From DATAEU01 sp046724395 (lineage in GTDB: Bacteria; Actinomycetota; UBA4738; HRBIN12): a stretch of 16,767 bases of DNA. How positions within the stretch are numbered: position 1 is the first letter of the stretch; each line of letters opens with the position of its first letter. The stretch lies in contig JBKOWM010000035.1 of assembly GCA_046724395.1 (NCBI GenBank), positions 1 through 16,767 of the forward strand. The letters run 5' to 3'. A program made the position numbers and the translations under genes. Shown one piece after another: positions 7,715-14,056 of this stretch. Below the pieces are notes generated by a model. It ran no database searches and had not been told where the DNA came from. It saw only the letters and a list, made by a program, of their open reading frames with translations.

Positions 7715-8068
7715 CTATCCGTGCCGATCGTCTCCGACGGTCATCGTCGATCGCCCGTTGAACACGGCACCGTCGCCGACCACCAGCGCGCCGGACTGCA
7801 CGTCGCCCTGGAGCCGGCCGCCCGGCGAGACCTCGGCTCGCCCCCTGGCGACGATGTTTCCGACGAGGCTTCCCGCTACCGTCACGTTCTCGCCCTCGAT
7901 GTCGGCCTGCACGTTGGCCTCCGCCGAAAGGGTGACGTTTCGGCCCGCGGCGATCCTGCCCTTGAAGACACCGTCGATCCGGATCGAGCCGCTGATGACG
8001 AAGTCGCCCTCGAGTCGCGCGCCTCGCCCGAGGACCGTCACGTCGTCGTCATCACGCTCCGGCGTCAT
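7715..8068 (-). CDS. Bactofilin (polymer-forming cytoskeletal protein)
   Basis: A 117-residue protein with the bactofilin core, a right-handed beta helix of short repeats: VTVLGRGARLEGDFVISGSI, RIDGVFKGRI, VTLSAEANVQADIEGENVTV, GSLVGNIVARGRAEVSPGGRLQGDV. The pattern G-x-f-x-G-x-i, alternating hydrophobic residues with Gly turns and no charged catalytic site, fits the family. Bactofilins assemble into nucleotide-free, non-polar filaments next to the membrane and often recruit peptidoglycan-modifying enzymes. Start ATG 8068 is set by GGGAGG (about 10 nt upstream); 13 extra in-frame codons upstream to 8107 are unlikely to be used. It heads a minus-strand cluster whose second gene, an M15 peptidase, is broken. 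Confidence 0.93.
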   Translation of the reverse strand: MTPERDDDDVTVLGRGARLEGDFVISGSIRIDGVFKGRIAAGRNVTLSAEANVQADIEGENVTVAGSLVGNIVARGRAEVSPGGRLQGDVQSGALVVGDGAVFNGRSTMTVGDDRHG

Positions 8069-8147
8069 CCTGATCCCTCCCGATCGTCGGCCAAGACAGG
8101 TATCCAAGCATGAGGCTCGGCCGCCGACCCGTCGGCCGGCGCATGAT

Positions 8148-8179
8148 GGTTCCCGGCGGAGGGAACCAACAAGGGAACC
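8148..8179. promoter_or_regulatory. GGTTCCC / GGGAACC repeat cluster upstream of the CsbD gene
   Basis: GGTTCCC (8148-8154) and GGGAACC (8161-8167) form a perfect 7-bp inverted repeat with a 6-base spacer, and a third GGGAACC follows at 8173-8179. The cluster ends 10 bp before the ribosome site of the CsbD gene and lies in the divergent gap to bactofilin. It could be an operator or an RNA hairpin in the leader. GGAAC is also the core -35 of many ECF sigma factors, but no matching -10 is placed correctly. Confidence 0.35.
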
Positions 8180-8200
8180 CGGACGACCAGGAGGTCACCG

Positions 8201-8392
8201 ATGGCTGGGGCACGGAGTCAGGCGAAGGGCAAGGCGAACGAGATCGCCGGCAAGGCGAAGAAGGCGATCGGCAAGACCACCGGCAACCGGAAGCTCCAGG
8301 CCAAGGGCGCGGCGCAGGCGGCCAAGGGCAAGGGGCAGAACGCCGTCGGCCGCACCGACCGGAAGCTTCGAGGCGCTGCCAACAGCCTTTGA
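8201..8392 (+). CDS. CsbD family general stress protein
   Basis: A 63-residue, very basic Lys/Ala/Gly-rich protein, MAGARSQAKGKANEIAGKAK, continuing with KAIGKTTGNRKLQAKG, AAQAAKGKGQNAVG and ending LRGAANSL. The repeated K-G-K-x-x-E-x-x-G-K pattern and the conserved T-G-N-x-x-L-x-A-K-G turn are typical of CsbD. In Bacillus subtilis csbD belongs to the SigB stress regulon, but the molecular role is unknown; the protein is small, helical and cytoplasmic. AGGAGG at 8189-8194 is ideally spaced from the ATG. A strong hairpin follows 28 bp after the stop, so it is probably transcribed alone. Confidence 0.88.
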   Translation: MAGARSQAKGKANEIAGKAKKAIGKTTGNRKLQAKGAAQAAKGKGQNAVGRTDRKLRGAANSL

Positions 8393-8420
8393 CCGCAGCG
8401 GGCGATGAACAACGGGCCAT

Positions 8421-8445
8421 GGGCCGTCGCGTTCTGCGACGGCCC
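8421..8445. terminator. Strong hairpin between convergent genes
   Basis: GGGCCGTCGC (8421-8430), loop GTTCT, GCGACGGCCC (8436-8445): a perfect 10-bp GC-rich stem in the 76-bp gap between the CsbD stop and the haloperoxidase-like stop. No T-run follows on either strand, as is frequent in high-GC actinobacteria, so it may act as a bidirectional terminator. Confidence 0.65.
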
Positions 8446-8468
8446 GCGTCTCGGTCGCAGACGCGCGA

Positions 8469-9785
8469 TCAGCGAACGCCGACCGGCCGGAAGAAGTTGC
8501 TCGTCACGTACTCGGCAGCGTTCTTGCCGAGCTGCTGTCCCTGAAGATCCGCCGTCCGGAAGTGGAGGCCGGCCCAAACGCGGGCGTCGGTGATCTCGGC
8601 CAGGGCATCCGAGAACCGGGAGAACACGCGTCTTTCGCCGGGGAACGGGATGCTCAAGACGCTGAATGAGATCGCGTCCGTGCCGAAGAACCACGCGAGC
8701 ACACCGAGGTGCGCGCCATCGAGGCACATATGCCCGGACGGATGCTCCGGGTACGGAGCCGAGATGAGTGGTTTCCAGTTCGGATCTGGCTCGGTCGCGT
8801 CGTTCTCGTCCTCCGCCGCGCGCGGGATCGCGTTCCACGGCCGCCAAAAGTCGTAGTGGTACTTGTCGTTCCAGCAGTTGATCGCGGCGTCGGCCGCCGT
8901 CAGGTTCTGTATCGCAAGCAGCCGGGCGCTCTCTCGCAGGCCGAGGTGGCGGCTCTCGACCAGGCTTCGGGTGACTTCGTTCCACGTGGGCGGCACGTTG
9001 CTCTGCCAGAATTGGGCGATGTGCGTTTGCAAAAGAGTGCGGACCGTGCTGTTGCTCGCCCCGAGCGTTTTGACCTCGTTGTAGTCGGTCGCGTACTCGC
9101 GAGACTCGAGGTCTAGCGGTCCCTCGGTCCGGAAGTACGACGACGTCGGTACGAGAAACGGCCTGACGTCGGCGACCCACGGCGTAGGGTCGAGGAGCTG
9201 GGCACCGGTGTTCGGGTCGAGAAGCGGTTGCCAGTGCCCGACGTCGGAGTTTGGCCGCCACGGCGACGGGCCGAACCGCCCGTCGCCCTGCCGTGCCGCG
9301 ATCATCGCGTCGGCCGCAGCCTCCCCCGCCGCGATCCCGAGCCTCTCGGGCCGATGGTCCGGTATATCGGCCAGCGCGTCTGAGTACGCGCTATCGAGAG
9401 AAGCCTGAATGCCGGCTCTGTCGAACGTGATGCTCGACGGCACCGTACCGACGATGTCGGTGAGGACGCCGTACGCGGCGGTCGCGACGGCAGCGTCCTT
9501 CGACGCCGCCGAGGGGAAGAGGTCGTCGAGCAGATACGGCTCGTGCGTCCTCGGGCGGATCGCGTTGACGGCGTCGTACACCGCGCCCTGCGTCATGCCG
9601 AGGTAGGTCTGGAGCGCAGGCGGCGCGCTGCCGGCCGGTCCCGGCAGTTTGAGCAGGTTGGTTATCGCGATCGCGTTCCAGTCGGTGACGGCGTTGCCGG
9701 CGGCCTGTCCGCGGGCCGGAACGGAAAGACCCCCCATCGCGACGACCGCGGCAACGACGCCGAGCCAAAGCCGCAACGATCTCAT
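8469..9785 (-). CDS. Secreted vanadium-dependent haloperoxidase / PAP2-type phosphatase
   Basis: A 438-residue, mostly helical protein of the VHPO/PAP2 superfamily. A signal peptide covers about residues 1-28 (LWLGVVAAVVAMGGLSVPAR, then GQA). The vanadate/phosphate-binding set is present in order: K308 and R315-P316 in KYHYDFWRPWNAI; P349-S-G-H352 in YPEHPSGHMCLDGAHLG; R402, H408 and D413 in RVWAGLHFRTAD. In haloperoxidases the last His coordinates vanadate and the PSGH His is the acid-base; the same pocket serves phosphatases, so sequence alone cannot separate the two. The ATG at 9785 is chosen because the signal peptide starts there; 14 upstream codons to 9827 look non-coding. It is monocistronic and divergent from the sigma factor gene. 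Confidence 0.88.
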   Translation of the reverse strand: MRSLRLWLGVVAAVVAMGGLSVPARGQAAGNAVTDWNAIAITNLLKLPGPAGSAPPALQTYLGMTQGAVYDAVNAIRPRTHEPYLLDDLFPSAASKDAAVATAAYGVLTDIVGTVPSSITFDRAGIQASLDSAYSDALADIPDHRPERLGIAAGEAAADAMIAARQGDGRFGPSPWRPNSDVGHWQPLLDPNTGAQLLDPTPWVADVRPFLVPTSSYFRTEGPLDLESREYATDYNEVKTLGASNSTVRTLLQTHIAQFWQSNVPPTWNEVTRSLVESRHLGLRESARLLAIQNLTAADAAINCWNDKYHYDFWRPWNAIPRAAEDENDATEPDPNWKPLISAPYPEHPSGHMCLDGAHLGVLAWFFGTDAISFSVLSIPFPGERRVFSRFSDALAEITDARVWAGLHFRTADLQGQQLGKNAAEYVTSNFFRPVGVR

Positions 9786-9825
9786 CGCTCTGCCCCCTCT
9801 CTCCACGACTAGAGCGTTGACGCGC

Positions 9826-9846
9826 ACCCCGTGGGATGCCCGGGGT
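9826..9846. promoter_or_regulatory. Inverted repeat upstream of the haloperoxidase-like gene
   Basis: ACCCCG (9826-9831) and CGGGGT (9841-9846) are exact inverted copies separated by 9 bases, 41-61 bp upstream of the ATG at 9785. It could be an operator or a leader hairpin. In this GC content a 6-bp dyad is weak evidence. Nothing else was recognised in the 278-bp gap 9786-10063 except a TAATAC at 10034-10039 that may be a -10 for the sigma factor gene. Confidence 0.2.
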
Positions 9847-10063
9847 ACCTGTTTCGAACGTCATCGTTTCCGACGGAGCGTCTCAGCGCACCCCCCATGT
9901 GCGGTAGCGTCGCGCGTGCGCAGCATCGAGGTGGTTCTCAGCTCGAGCGACCGGCGCGGGCGGTCTTACCACTCGGTGGAGTGCGTCGGCAGCTCTTCGG
10001 AGCGCGATGTAGGCAATCTCCGGCTCTCGGCGGTAATACGTGCAGATGAGCGAGAAGGCCTGG

Positions 10064-10570
10064 ATGAGGAGCGTGCCATCCGATGCCGAGGCGGCAACGC
10101 CCCTAGCCACGTCGTTCGAAGGGTTCTTCGAGCAACACCGGACCGCCTCATACCGGACCCTCTGGCTCGTGACGCGGAACCGTTACGAGGCCGAGGAACT
10201 GGCGCAGGAGGCCTTCGTGCGGGTCCTGGAGCACTGGGACCGGGTCTCGACGATGGAAGATGTGCGTGGATACCTATACCGCACGGCGATCAACGCGTTC
10301 CGCACGAGCTATGGCCGGGCGCTCCTCGCGGCCAAGCGTTCGATTCGTATCGTCCCTGCCGACGACGCGATCGCCGAGATCGACGAGCAAGACGCGACCC
10401 TTCGAGCCCTCGCCGCGTTGTCGCCGCGACAGCGTGCGGCAGTGGTCCTTACGGACATGCGTGGCTTCCCCTCCGAGGAGGCGGCCCGCATGCTCGGGAT
10501 CCGTGCATCGACCGTTCGCATGCACGCTTCCCGGGCGCACGCCGTTTTGAAGGAGACGATGTCCGGGTGA
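10064..10570 (+). CDS. ECF-type RNA polymerase sigma factor
   Basis: A 168-residue sigma-70 family protein with only regions 2 and 4. Region 2 covers FFEQHRTASYRTLWLVTRNR, then YEAEELAQEAFVRVLEHWDR and the -10-reading segment VRGYLYRTAINAFR. Region 4 begins LRALAALSPRQRAAVVLTDM and contains the -35 helix-turn-helix EEAARMLGIRASTVRMHASR. ECF factors direct RNA polymerase to a small regulon on an envelope or stress signal and are usually held by a membrane anti-sigma encoded next door, which fits the following gene. The start is uncertain: ATG 10064 has GAGAAGG 5 nt ahead, while ATG 10046 would be almost leaderless behind TAATAC (10034-10039), and GTG 10040 is a third option. The stop overlaps the next gene by 4 nt (GTGA). 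Confidence 0.9.
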   Translation: MRSVPSDAEAATPLATSFEGFFEQHRTASYRTLWLVTRNRYEAEELAQEAFVRVLEHWDRVSTMEDVRGYLYRTAINAFRTSYGRALLAAKRSIRIVPADDAIAEIDEQDATLRALAALSPRQRAAVVLTDMRGFPSEEAARMLGIRASTVRMHASRAHAVLKETMSG

Positions 10571-11820
10571 GTGAGTACCGGTCTGTCCTCGAACGGGCGG
10601 CAACGCACGCCCCAGAACCCGATCTGCCGCTTGAGCGCGTACTGCGCCGTCGCGATCGCAGGCGCCGGAACCAGCGGATCACCGCCGGTGTGGTTGGGAT
10701 CGCCGTCTTCGTAGCAGTCGCATGGATCGTGACGGGTAGGTTCTTCGATCGCGCCCAGACGCCGATGAACCGACCGACGAAGACACCGACGATCGAACCG
10801 ACGGAGACCGAATCGACATACACCGGACCGACCTACACGCTCGGGCCGGTGACCAAGGAGGACATCGCCGTCGGCGACGCATTCAGTCGAGCCTGGATCG
10901 AAGGCGACGGCGTGGCCGCCGCGGCCATGTTCTCTCCCGCGGGGACGATCGATGGGTTCCAGTCAGACGTTCTCCCAGTTCTGCATGACTGGTTCGGCGC
11001 GGGAGGATGGACGTTCGAGAAAGATGGATGCGGGGTCCACGGTTGGAGCGATAAGCGCGGCGTCGTCGGCTGCGGTTTCACGTACGAGAACGACCTTACC
11101 CGTGCGCTCGGCATGAGACCGGTAGGGACGGAGATTTCGTTCGTGATCGACGCCGGGAGGATCGAGACCGCTTGGTTCGGGGGCGGCGGCGAATGCTGCT
11201 ACAACCTGTTCGGGTCGCCAGACCCGGACCCGCAGGATCCCTTCCGTCCCGTCTGGGACATGTTCGTCGAATGGCTCTCGACCAGTCACCCGGAGAATTT
11301 CAAGCGCATGTACGACGCGGACTACGGCTACCCGATCCGCGGGTACCCGATCCTGGATCCCGATTCCATAGAGCTGTGGAAGCGATACACGGACGAGTTC
11401 GTCGCCGCGCCCGAGGAGCTTCGGCGATCCTTCACGCAGTGGACGGCGAACCAGAGCTTCCACGTCCAGGCCCGTCGGATCTGCGTGACCGGGAACGAGG
11501 AGTTCGCGGCGACGCATGGCAGCCGGGATGTAGGCGTCGGCTGGAGGGAACGCCAAGCGGCGTTCTACTCAGCGGTAGCCGAGGCCGAGGCGGAGATGCT
11601 GGCGCAGTTGCGGGCGCTTCCCGTCGAGACCGAGGCCGACCGCGCCACGATGGACGCGTTCGTCCCCCTCGCAGAGCGCATGATCGAGCTCCACCGCCAG
11701 CAGGCGGAAGCAGCCGAAGCAGGCGACCACAAGCGCCTCGACGAGCTTCTTGGCGAGCGCATCGATCTGACGCATCGGACGGATCAGATCCTCTTTTGCA
11801 TGATCCGCCTTGGCGCGTGA
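10567..11820 (+). CDS. Membrane-anchored NTF2-like protein, probable partner of the ECF sigma factor
   Basis: A 417-residue protein starting at GTG 10567, which shares GTGA with the sigma factor stop, so translation is probably coupled. Residues 1-37 are a short, very basic cytoplasmic tail (VLRRRDRRRRNQR). Residues ~38-56 form one membrane helix (ITAGVVGIAVFVAVAWIV). A Pro/Thr-rich linker (KTPTIEPTETEST) leads to an outer domain ~93-215 with IAVGDAFSRAWIEGDGVAAA and MFSPAGTI, then VLPVLHDWF and FVIDAGRIETAWF, which look like an NTF2/SnoaL-like cone; Trp/Tyr-rich segments and a helical, coiled-coil-like tail (~340-410) follow. Place and topology fit an anti-sigma factor, but no zinc-binding HxxxCxxC motif is visible and the cytoplasmic part is very short. 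The anti-sigma role is inference; the product family is unknown to me. Confidence 0.8.
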   Translation: MSEYRSVLERAATHAPEPDLPLERVLRRRDRRRRNQRITAGVVGIAVFVAVAWIVTGRFFDRAQTPMNRPTKTPTIEPTETESTYTGPTYTLGPVTKEDIAVGDAFSRAWIEGDGVAAAAMFSPAGTIDGFQSDVLPVLHDWFGAGGWTFEKDGCGVHGWSDKRGVVGCGFTYENDLTRALGMRPVGTEISFVIDAGRIETAWFGGGGECCYNLFGSPDPDPQDPFRPVWDMFVEWLSTSHPENFKRMYDADYGYPIRGYPILDPDSIELWKRYTDEFVAAPEELRRSFTQWTANQSFHVQARRICVTGNEEFAATHGSRDVGVGWRERQAAFYSAVAEAEAEMLAQLRALPVETEADRATMDAFVPLAERMIELHRQQAEAAEAGDHKRLDELLGERIDLTHRTDQILFCMIRLGA

Positions 11821-11852
11821 GGCTCGCGCGGTGTGTGACGAATCAAACCATC

Positions 11853-11872
11853 TGCTGCCGTGACGGGCAGCA
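11853..11872. terminator. Hairpin between sigma-partner gene and tRNA
   Basis: TGCTGCC (11853-11859) and GGCAGCA (11866-11872) form a perfect 7-bp stem with a 6-base loop. It lies 32 bp past the stop of the plus-strand gene and 45 bp past the tRNA 3' end on the minus strand. On the minus strand it is followed by GATGGTTTGATT, mildly T-rich, so it may serve both convergent transcripts. Confidence 0.45.
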
Positions 11873-11917
11873 CCGCGCAGGCGGTCAACCCGAGCACCTT
11901 GACGTGCGGATTCGCGG

Positions 11918-11990
11918 TGGAGACGAGCGGACTCGAACCGCCGACCCCCTGCTTGCAAAGCAGGTGCTCTACCAACTGAGCTACGTCCCC
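11918..11990 (-). tRNA. tRNA-Ala(TGC)
   Basis: The minus strand folds into a full cloverleaf of 73 nt: acceptor stem GGGGACG/CGTCTCC (with one G-T pair), D arm with AGCTCAGTTGGTAGAGC, anticodon arm CCTGC-TTTGCAA-GCAGG with anticodon TGC at 11957-11955, a variable loop, and a T arm GGCGG-TTCGAGT-CCGCT. The discriminator is A and CCA is not encoded (the genome continues CCG). It reads alanine GCN codons. It is a single gene with no neighbouring intact tRNA in the window. Confidence 0.95.
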
Positions 11991-12083
11991 GTCTTTACCT
12001 GCGGAAACGCGCCACCGCTTTGAGACACACCGTTGGACAGAACCATGCACGCCTCGATGCAGGACGTCTCCACGGACTTCACT

Positions 12084-12255
12084 CTAATGCTCGGTCAGGC
12101 CGTCGAGGGATGGCTCCTGCATCTTGAGGCTCGGAACGTGTTGCCCGCCCCGATCGACCTCGTTGAAGTAGGAGACTGGGGTAGGCCGCCTCGACCCAGC
12201 TGCGCGGGGCAGCCCAGATCTCGCCGCGGAACGTCGCCAAGCGGTCACGCCGGCA
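12084..12255 (-). pseudogene. C-terminal remnant of an epoxide hydrolase (alpha/beta hydrolase)
   Basis: Two minus-strand frames give a recognisable tail: AAGVTA, then FRGEIWAAPRSWVEAAYPSL (12231-12172), then after a loss of two bases near 12171 YFNEVDRGG (12170-12144) and a degenerate end to a TAG at 12084. This matches the end of EHN-type epoxide hydrolases, whose pattern is E-I-x-x-A-P-R-S-W-x-E-x-x-Y-P-x-L-x-Y-F-x-E-x-D-x-G-G-H-F-A-A-x-E. The GGHF segment with the catalytic His is scrambled (GGQHVPS). About 300 upstream codons of the family are missing, replaced by the DHFR-like gene that ends at 12265. It fills most of the 274-bp gap 11991-12264. Confidence 0.7.
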
Positions 12256-12264
12256 GCCACCCGA

Positions 12265-12861
12265 TCAGCGCACGACGCGATACGTGAGGTGCGTGGCGAG
12301 TGGTGACTGGAGTAGGCCCACATGCTCCAACTTCATCGTCTGGTTGAAACCATCGAACAGCCGCTTTCCACCGCCCAGGATGACCGGCGCGATTGAGATT
12401 GACAGCTCGTCGACATAGTCGGCGCGAAGCGCCTGACGGATGACGTCAGCGCCACCCCCGATGCTTACGTCCTTGGCGCGCGCCGCCTCGCGCGCCTGGG
12501 CGATCGCCCGGTCGAGACCGTCCACGAATGTGAACCCGCCGTCTGGCGGCTGGTCCGCCGGCCGGTGCGTTACGACGAAGAGCGGGACCCCGAACGGGTT
12601 GTGGCCGCCCCACGCCTCCGCGGCCTCGTACATATTGCGGCCGAGCACGACGGCGCCGGCTCGACCCATGGCCCCGTCGAGGTACTCCTTGTCCGGTCCG
12701 GTCGGCTTGCCTGCCGGTTCCTTCTCGTAGCTCCACGGGCCGCCGAACACCCAGTAGTGCAATCGCTCACCGCCATCGCCCAGGCCGCGGCCAGGCCCGT
12801 CGTTCGGGCCCGTGATGTATCCGTCGAGCGAGGTCGTGATCGCTGCCGCCACCTTCGTCAT
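12265..12861 (-). CDS. Dihydrofolate reductase family protein (RibD C-terminal domain)
   Basis: A 198-residue protein beginning MTKVAAAITTSLDGYITGPN, the first strand and loop of the RibD-C/DHFR-like fold, and containing AVVLGRNMYEAAEAWGG, PLFVVTHRPAD, the nucleotide-binding DVSIGGGADVIRQAL, and DELSISIAPVILGGGKRLFD. These features are typical of stand-alone 'dihydrofolate reductase family' proteins, which bind NADPH and reduce an unknown heterocycle; most are not the housekeeping folate enzyme. AAGGAGGA (12874-12867) sits 5 nt from the ATG, so the start is firm. The gene is apparently monocistronic. Substrate unknown. Confidence 0.92.
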   Translation of the reverse strand: MTKVAAAITTSLDGYITGPNDGPGRGLGDGGERLHYWVFGGPWSYEKEPAGKPTGPDKEYLDGAMGRAGAVVLGRNMYEAAEAWGGHNPFGVPLFVVTHRPADQPPDGGFTFVDGLDRAIAQAREAARAKDVSIGGGADVIRQALRADYVDELSISIAPVILGGGKRLFDGFNQTMKLEHVGLLQSPLATHLTYRVVR

Positions 12862-13065
12862 CGACTTCCTCCTTGTGCTGATGCCATCTCATCAGACCGG
12901 CGGCCGGCCGCTTGCGGAAAACCGTCGCTGTTTGGCGAAAGCGTGTTCTGTCGGTTTCACGAAGGAACTTGCACGTTGACCGCGAGGTCGGCCGAGTCCG
13001 ACAGTACTCGATGGTTGTGGCGTGCGGCGCTTGCCTTTTGCGGGCCGAGGAGCCATCGAGATCTC

Positions 13066-13086
13066 ATGCATCCTGAATGGATGCAT
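13066..13086. promoter_or_regulatory. Inverted repeat upstream of the methyltransferase gene
   Basis: ATGCATCC (13066-13073), spacer TGAAT, GGATGCAT (13079-13086): a perfect 8-bp dyad, 45 bp before the GTG at 13131. It overlaps the alternative ATG at 13077. Its low GC content in a GC-rich background makes it stand out as an operator candidate. The rest of the 269-bp gap 12862-13130 holds a lone TTGACC (12976-12981) without a convincing -10. Confidence 0.45.
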
Positions 13087-13130
13087 CAGCCCGCGCGCAC
13101 GACGGCCACGGCCAGCCGGAGCTTTCGCGC

Positions 13131-13883
13131 GTGAGCCTGCTGCCCGATTACTCGCGCCAGGCAGAGCGCTATGACGAGACGCGCTCGGCGAGCCCATCGG
13201 TCCTGCGCGTGCTGCGTGAGGCGCTCGAAGGTGCGCCGGGCGGCCGGCTCGCCGACATCGGCGGCGGCACGGGGAACTATGCACTCGCGCTGAGGCACGA
13301 GGGCTGGGACGCCCTGGTGGTGGACCGCTCGCCCGACATGCTGATCCGCGCGGCCGCCAAGGGACTCGCGGCTGTTCTGGCGGACGCGCAGCGACTGCCC
13401 TTCGCGGACGGGAGTTTCGACGCCTCCACGATGATCTCAATGCTGCATCACGTCGAGGATCGCCGTGTGGCTTTGGCCGAGGTTCGACGCATACTCAGAC
13501 CCGGAGGGCGTTTAGTGCTCAAGGGCTTCACGCGCGAGGACGCCGCATCGCTATGGGTCCTCGACTACTTCCCGAGCAGCCGGACCTGGATGGAGGCGAC
13601 TCATCCACCGCTGGCGGCGATCCTCACGGAGCTGCCAGGCGCGCGCGTCCTCTACTTCGAGTTCGAGGACATGGAAGACGCATCGCTCGCCGCCCTCTCG
13701 GCTGACCCCGCACGGGTCATCGACGCGGCGGAGAGGGGCGCGACGAGCTACTTCGAACGCATGCAGCGCGACCATCCGGGCGAGCTCGAAGAGGGACTTG
13801 CGCGGATGCGCGCGGATGTCGCAGCCGGCCGCGCGCCCAGACGTGCCGGCAGCGCCACCGTGCTTGGGTGGACGAAGCGCTAG
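13131..13883 (+). CDS. Class I SAM-dependent methyltransferase (UbiE/Methyltransf_11 type)
   Basis: A 250-residue protein. After YSRQAERYDETRSASPSVL comes motif I LADIGGGTGNYALAL (residues ~40-54), an acidic ribose ligand in VVDRSPDML, motif II/III LADAQRLPFADGSFDAS and SMLHHVED, and the post-motif strand RRILRPGGRLVLKGF. This is the standard Rossmann-like SAM-binding domain of small-molecule methyltransferases; the C-terminal third (~140-250) likely shapes the acceptor site, and the substrate is unknown. GTG 13131 is preferred because GGAG (13118-13121) precedes it and family members begin close to the YDxxR motif; ATG 13077 lacks a ribosome site and lies inside an inverted repeat. Confidence 0.9.
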   Translation: MSLLPDYSRQAERYDETRSASPSVLRVLREALEGAPGGRLADIGGGTGNYALALRHEGWDALVVDRSPDMLIRAAAKGLAAVLADAQRLPFADGSFDASTMISMLHHVEDRRVALAEVRRILRPGGRLVLKGFTREDAASLWVLDYFPSSRTWMEATHPPLAAILTELPGARVLYFEFEDMEDASLAALSADPARVIDAAERGATSYFERMQRDHPGELEEGLARMRADVAAGRAPRRAGSATVLGWTKR

Positions 13884-13958
13884 TTCCGTCGACCGCACCT
13901 TGAAGACAGCGGCAAGACCGGCGTCTCCGTTCCGGCTCGCATAGACATTGGAGGGATC

Positions 13959-14012
13959 GTGTTACTCGTCCTGGTGTTCCTCTTCCTGTTCGCCACGCTC
14001 ACATGTAGTTAG
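13959..14012 (+). CDS. Possible 17-residue hydrophobic membrane peptide
   Basis: GTG 13959 follows GGAGGG (13950-13955) and opens a short frame, VLLVLVFLFLFATLTCS, ending at TAG 14012. The whole peptide is one membrane-helix-like stretch with a C-terminal Cys. The strong ribosome site and uniform hydrophobicity favour a real gene; the tiny size, 3-nt spacing and lack of any homology test argue against it. It lies 75 bp after the methyltransferase stop and could be co-transcribed with it. Confidence 0.3.
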   Translation: MLLVLVFLFLFATLTCS

Positions 14013-14015
14013 AAA

Positions 14016-14029
14016 CGCGCAGCAGCGCG
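14016..14029. terminator. Weak hairpin between convergent genes
   Basis: CGCGC (14016-14020), loop AGCA, GCGCG (14025-14029), followed on the plus strand by GTCTTT. It is a short 5-bp stem just after the possible micro-ORF and 28 bp from the end of the GNAT pseudogene. It may end one or both convergent transcripts. Confidence 0.3.
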
Positions 14030-14056
14030 GTCTTTGCGCAGTTGCGCTTACGTTTG

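Noticed and set aside
8218..9261. 347-codon minus-strand frame covering CsbD and part of the haloperoxidase-like gene
   Set aside because: Out of frame with the haloperoxidase-like gene and Arg/Pro-rich without domain signs.
9649..10566. Upstream extension of the sigma-partner frame, open for 306 codons before GTG 10567
   Set aside because: It lies antisense to the haloperoxidase-like gene and then out of frame across the sigma factor gene; composition is Arg/Ser-rich shadow sequence, and the GTGA overlap gives a natural start at 10567.
12565..13134. 189-codon plus-strand frame
   Set aside because: Antisense to the DHFR-like gene and running into its leader; the direct repeat MHPEWMHQ it contains comes from the inverted repeat at 13066-13086.
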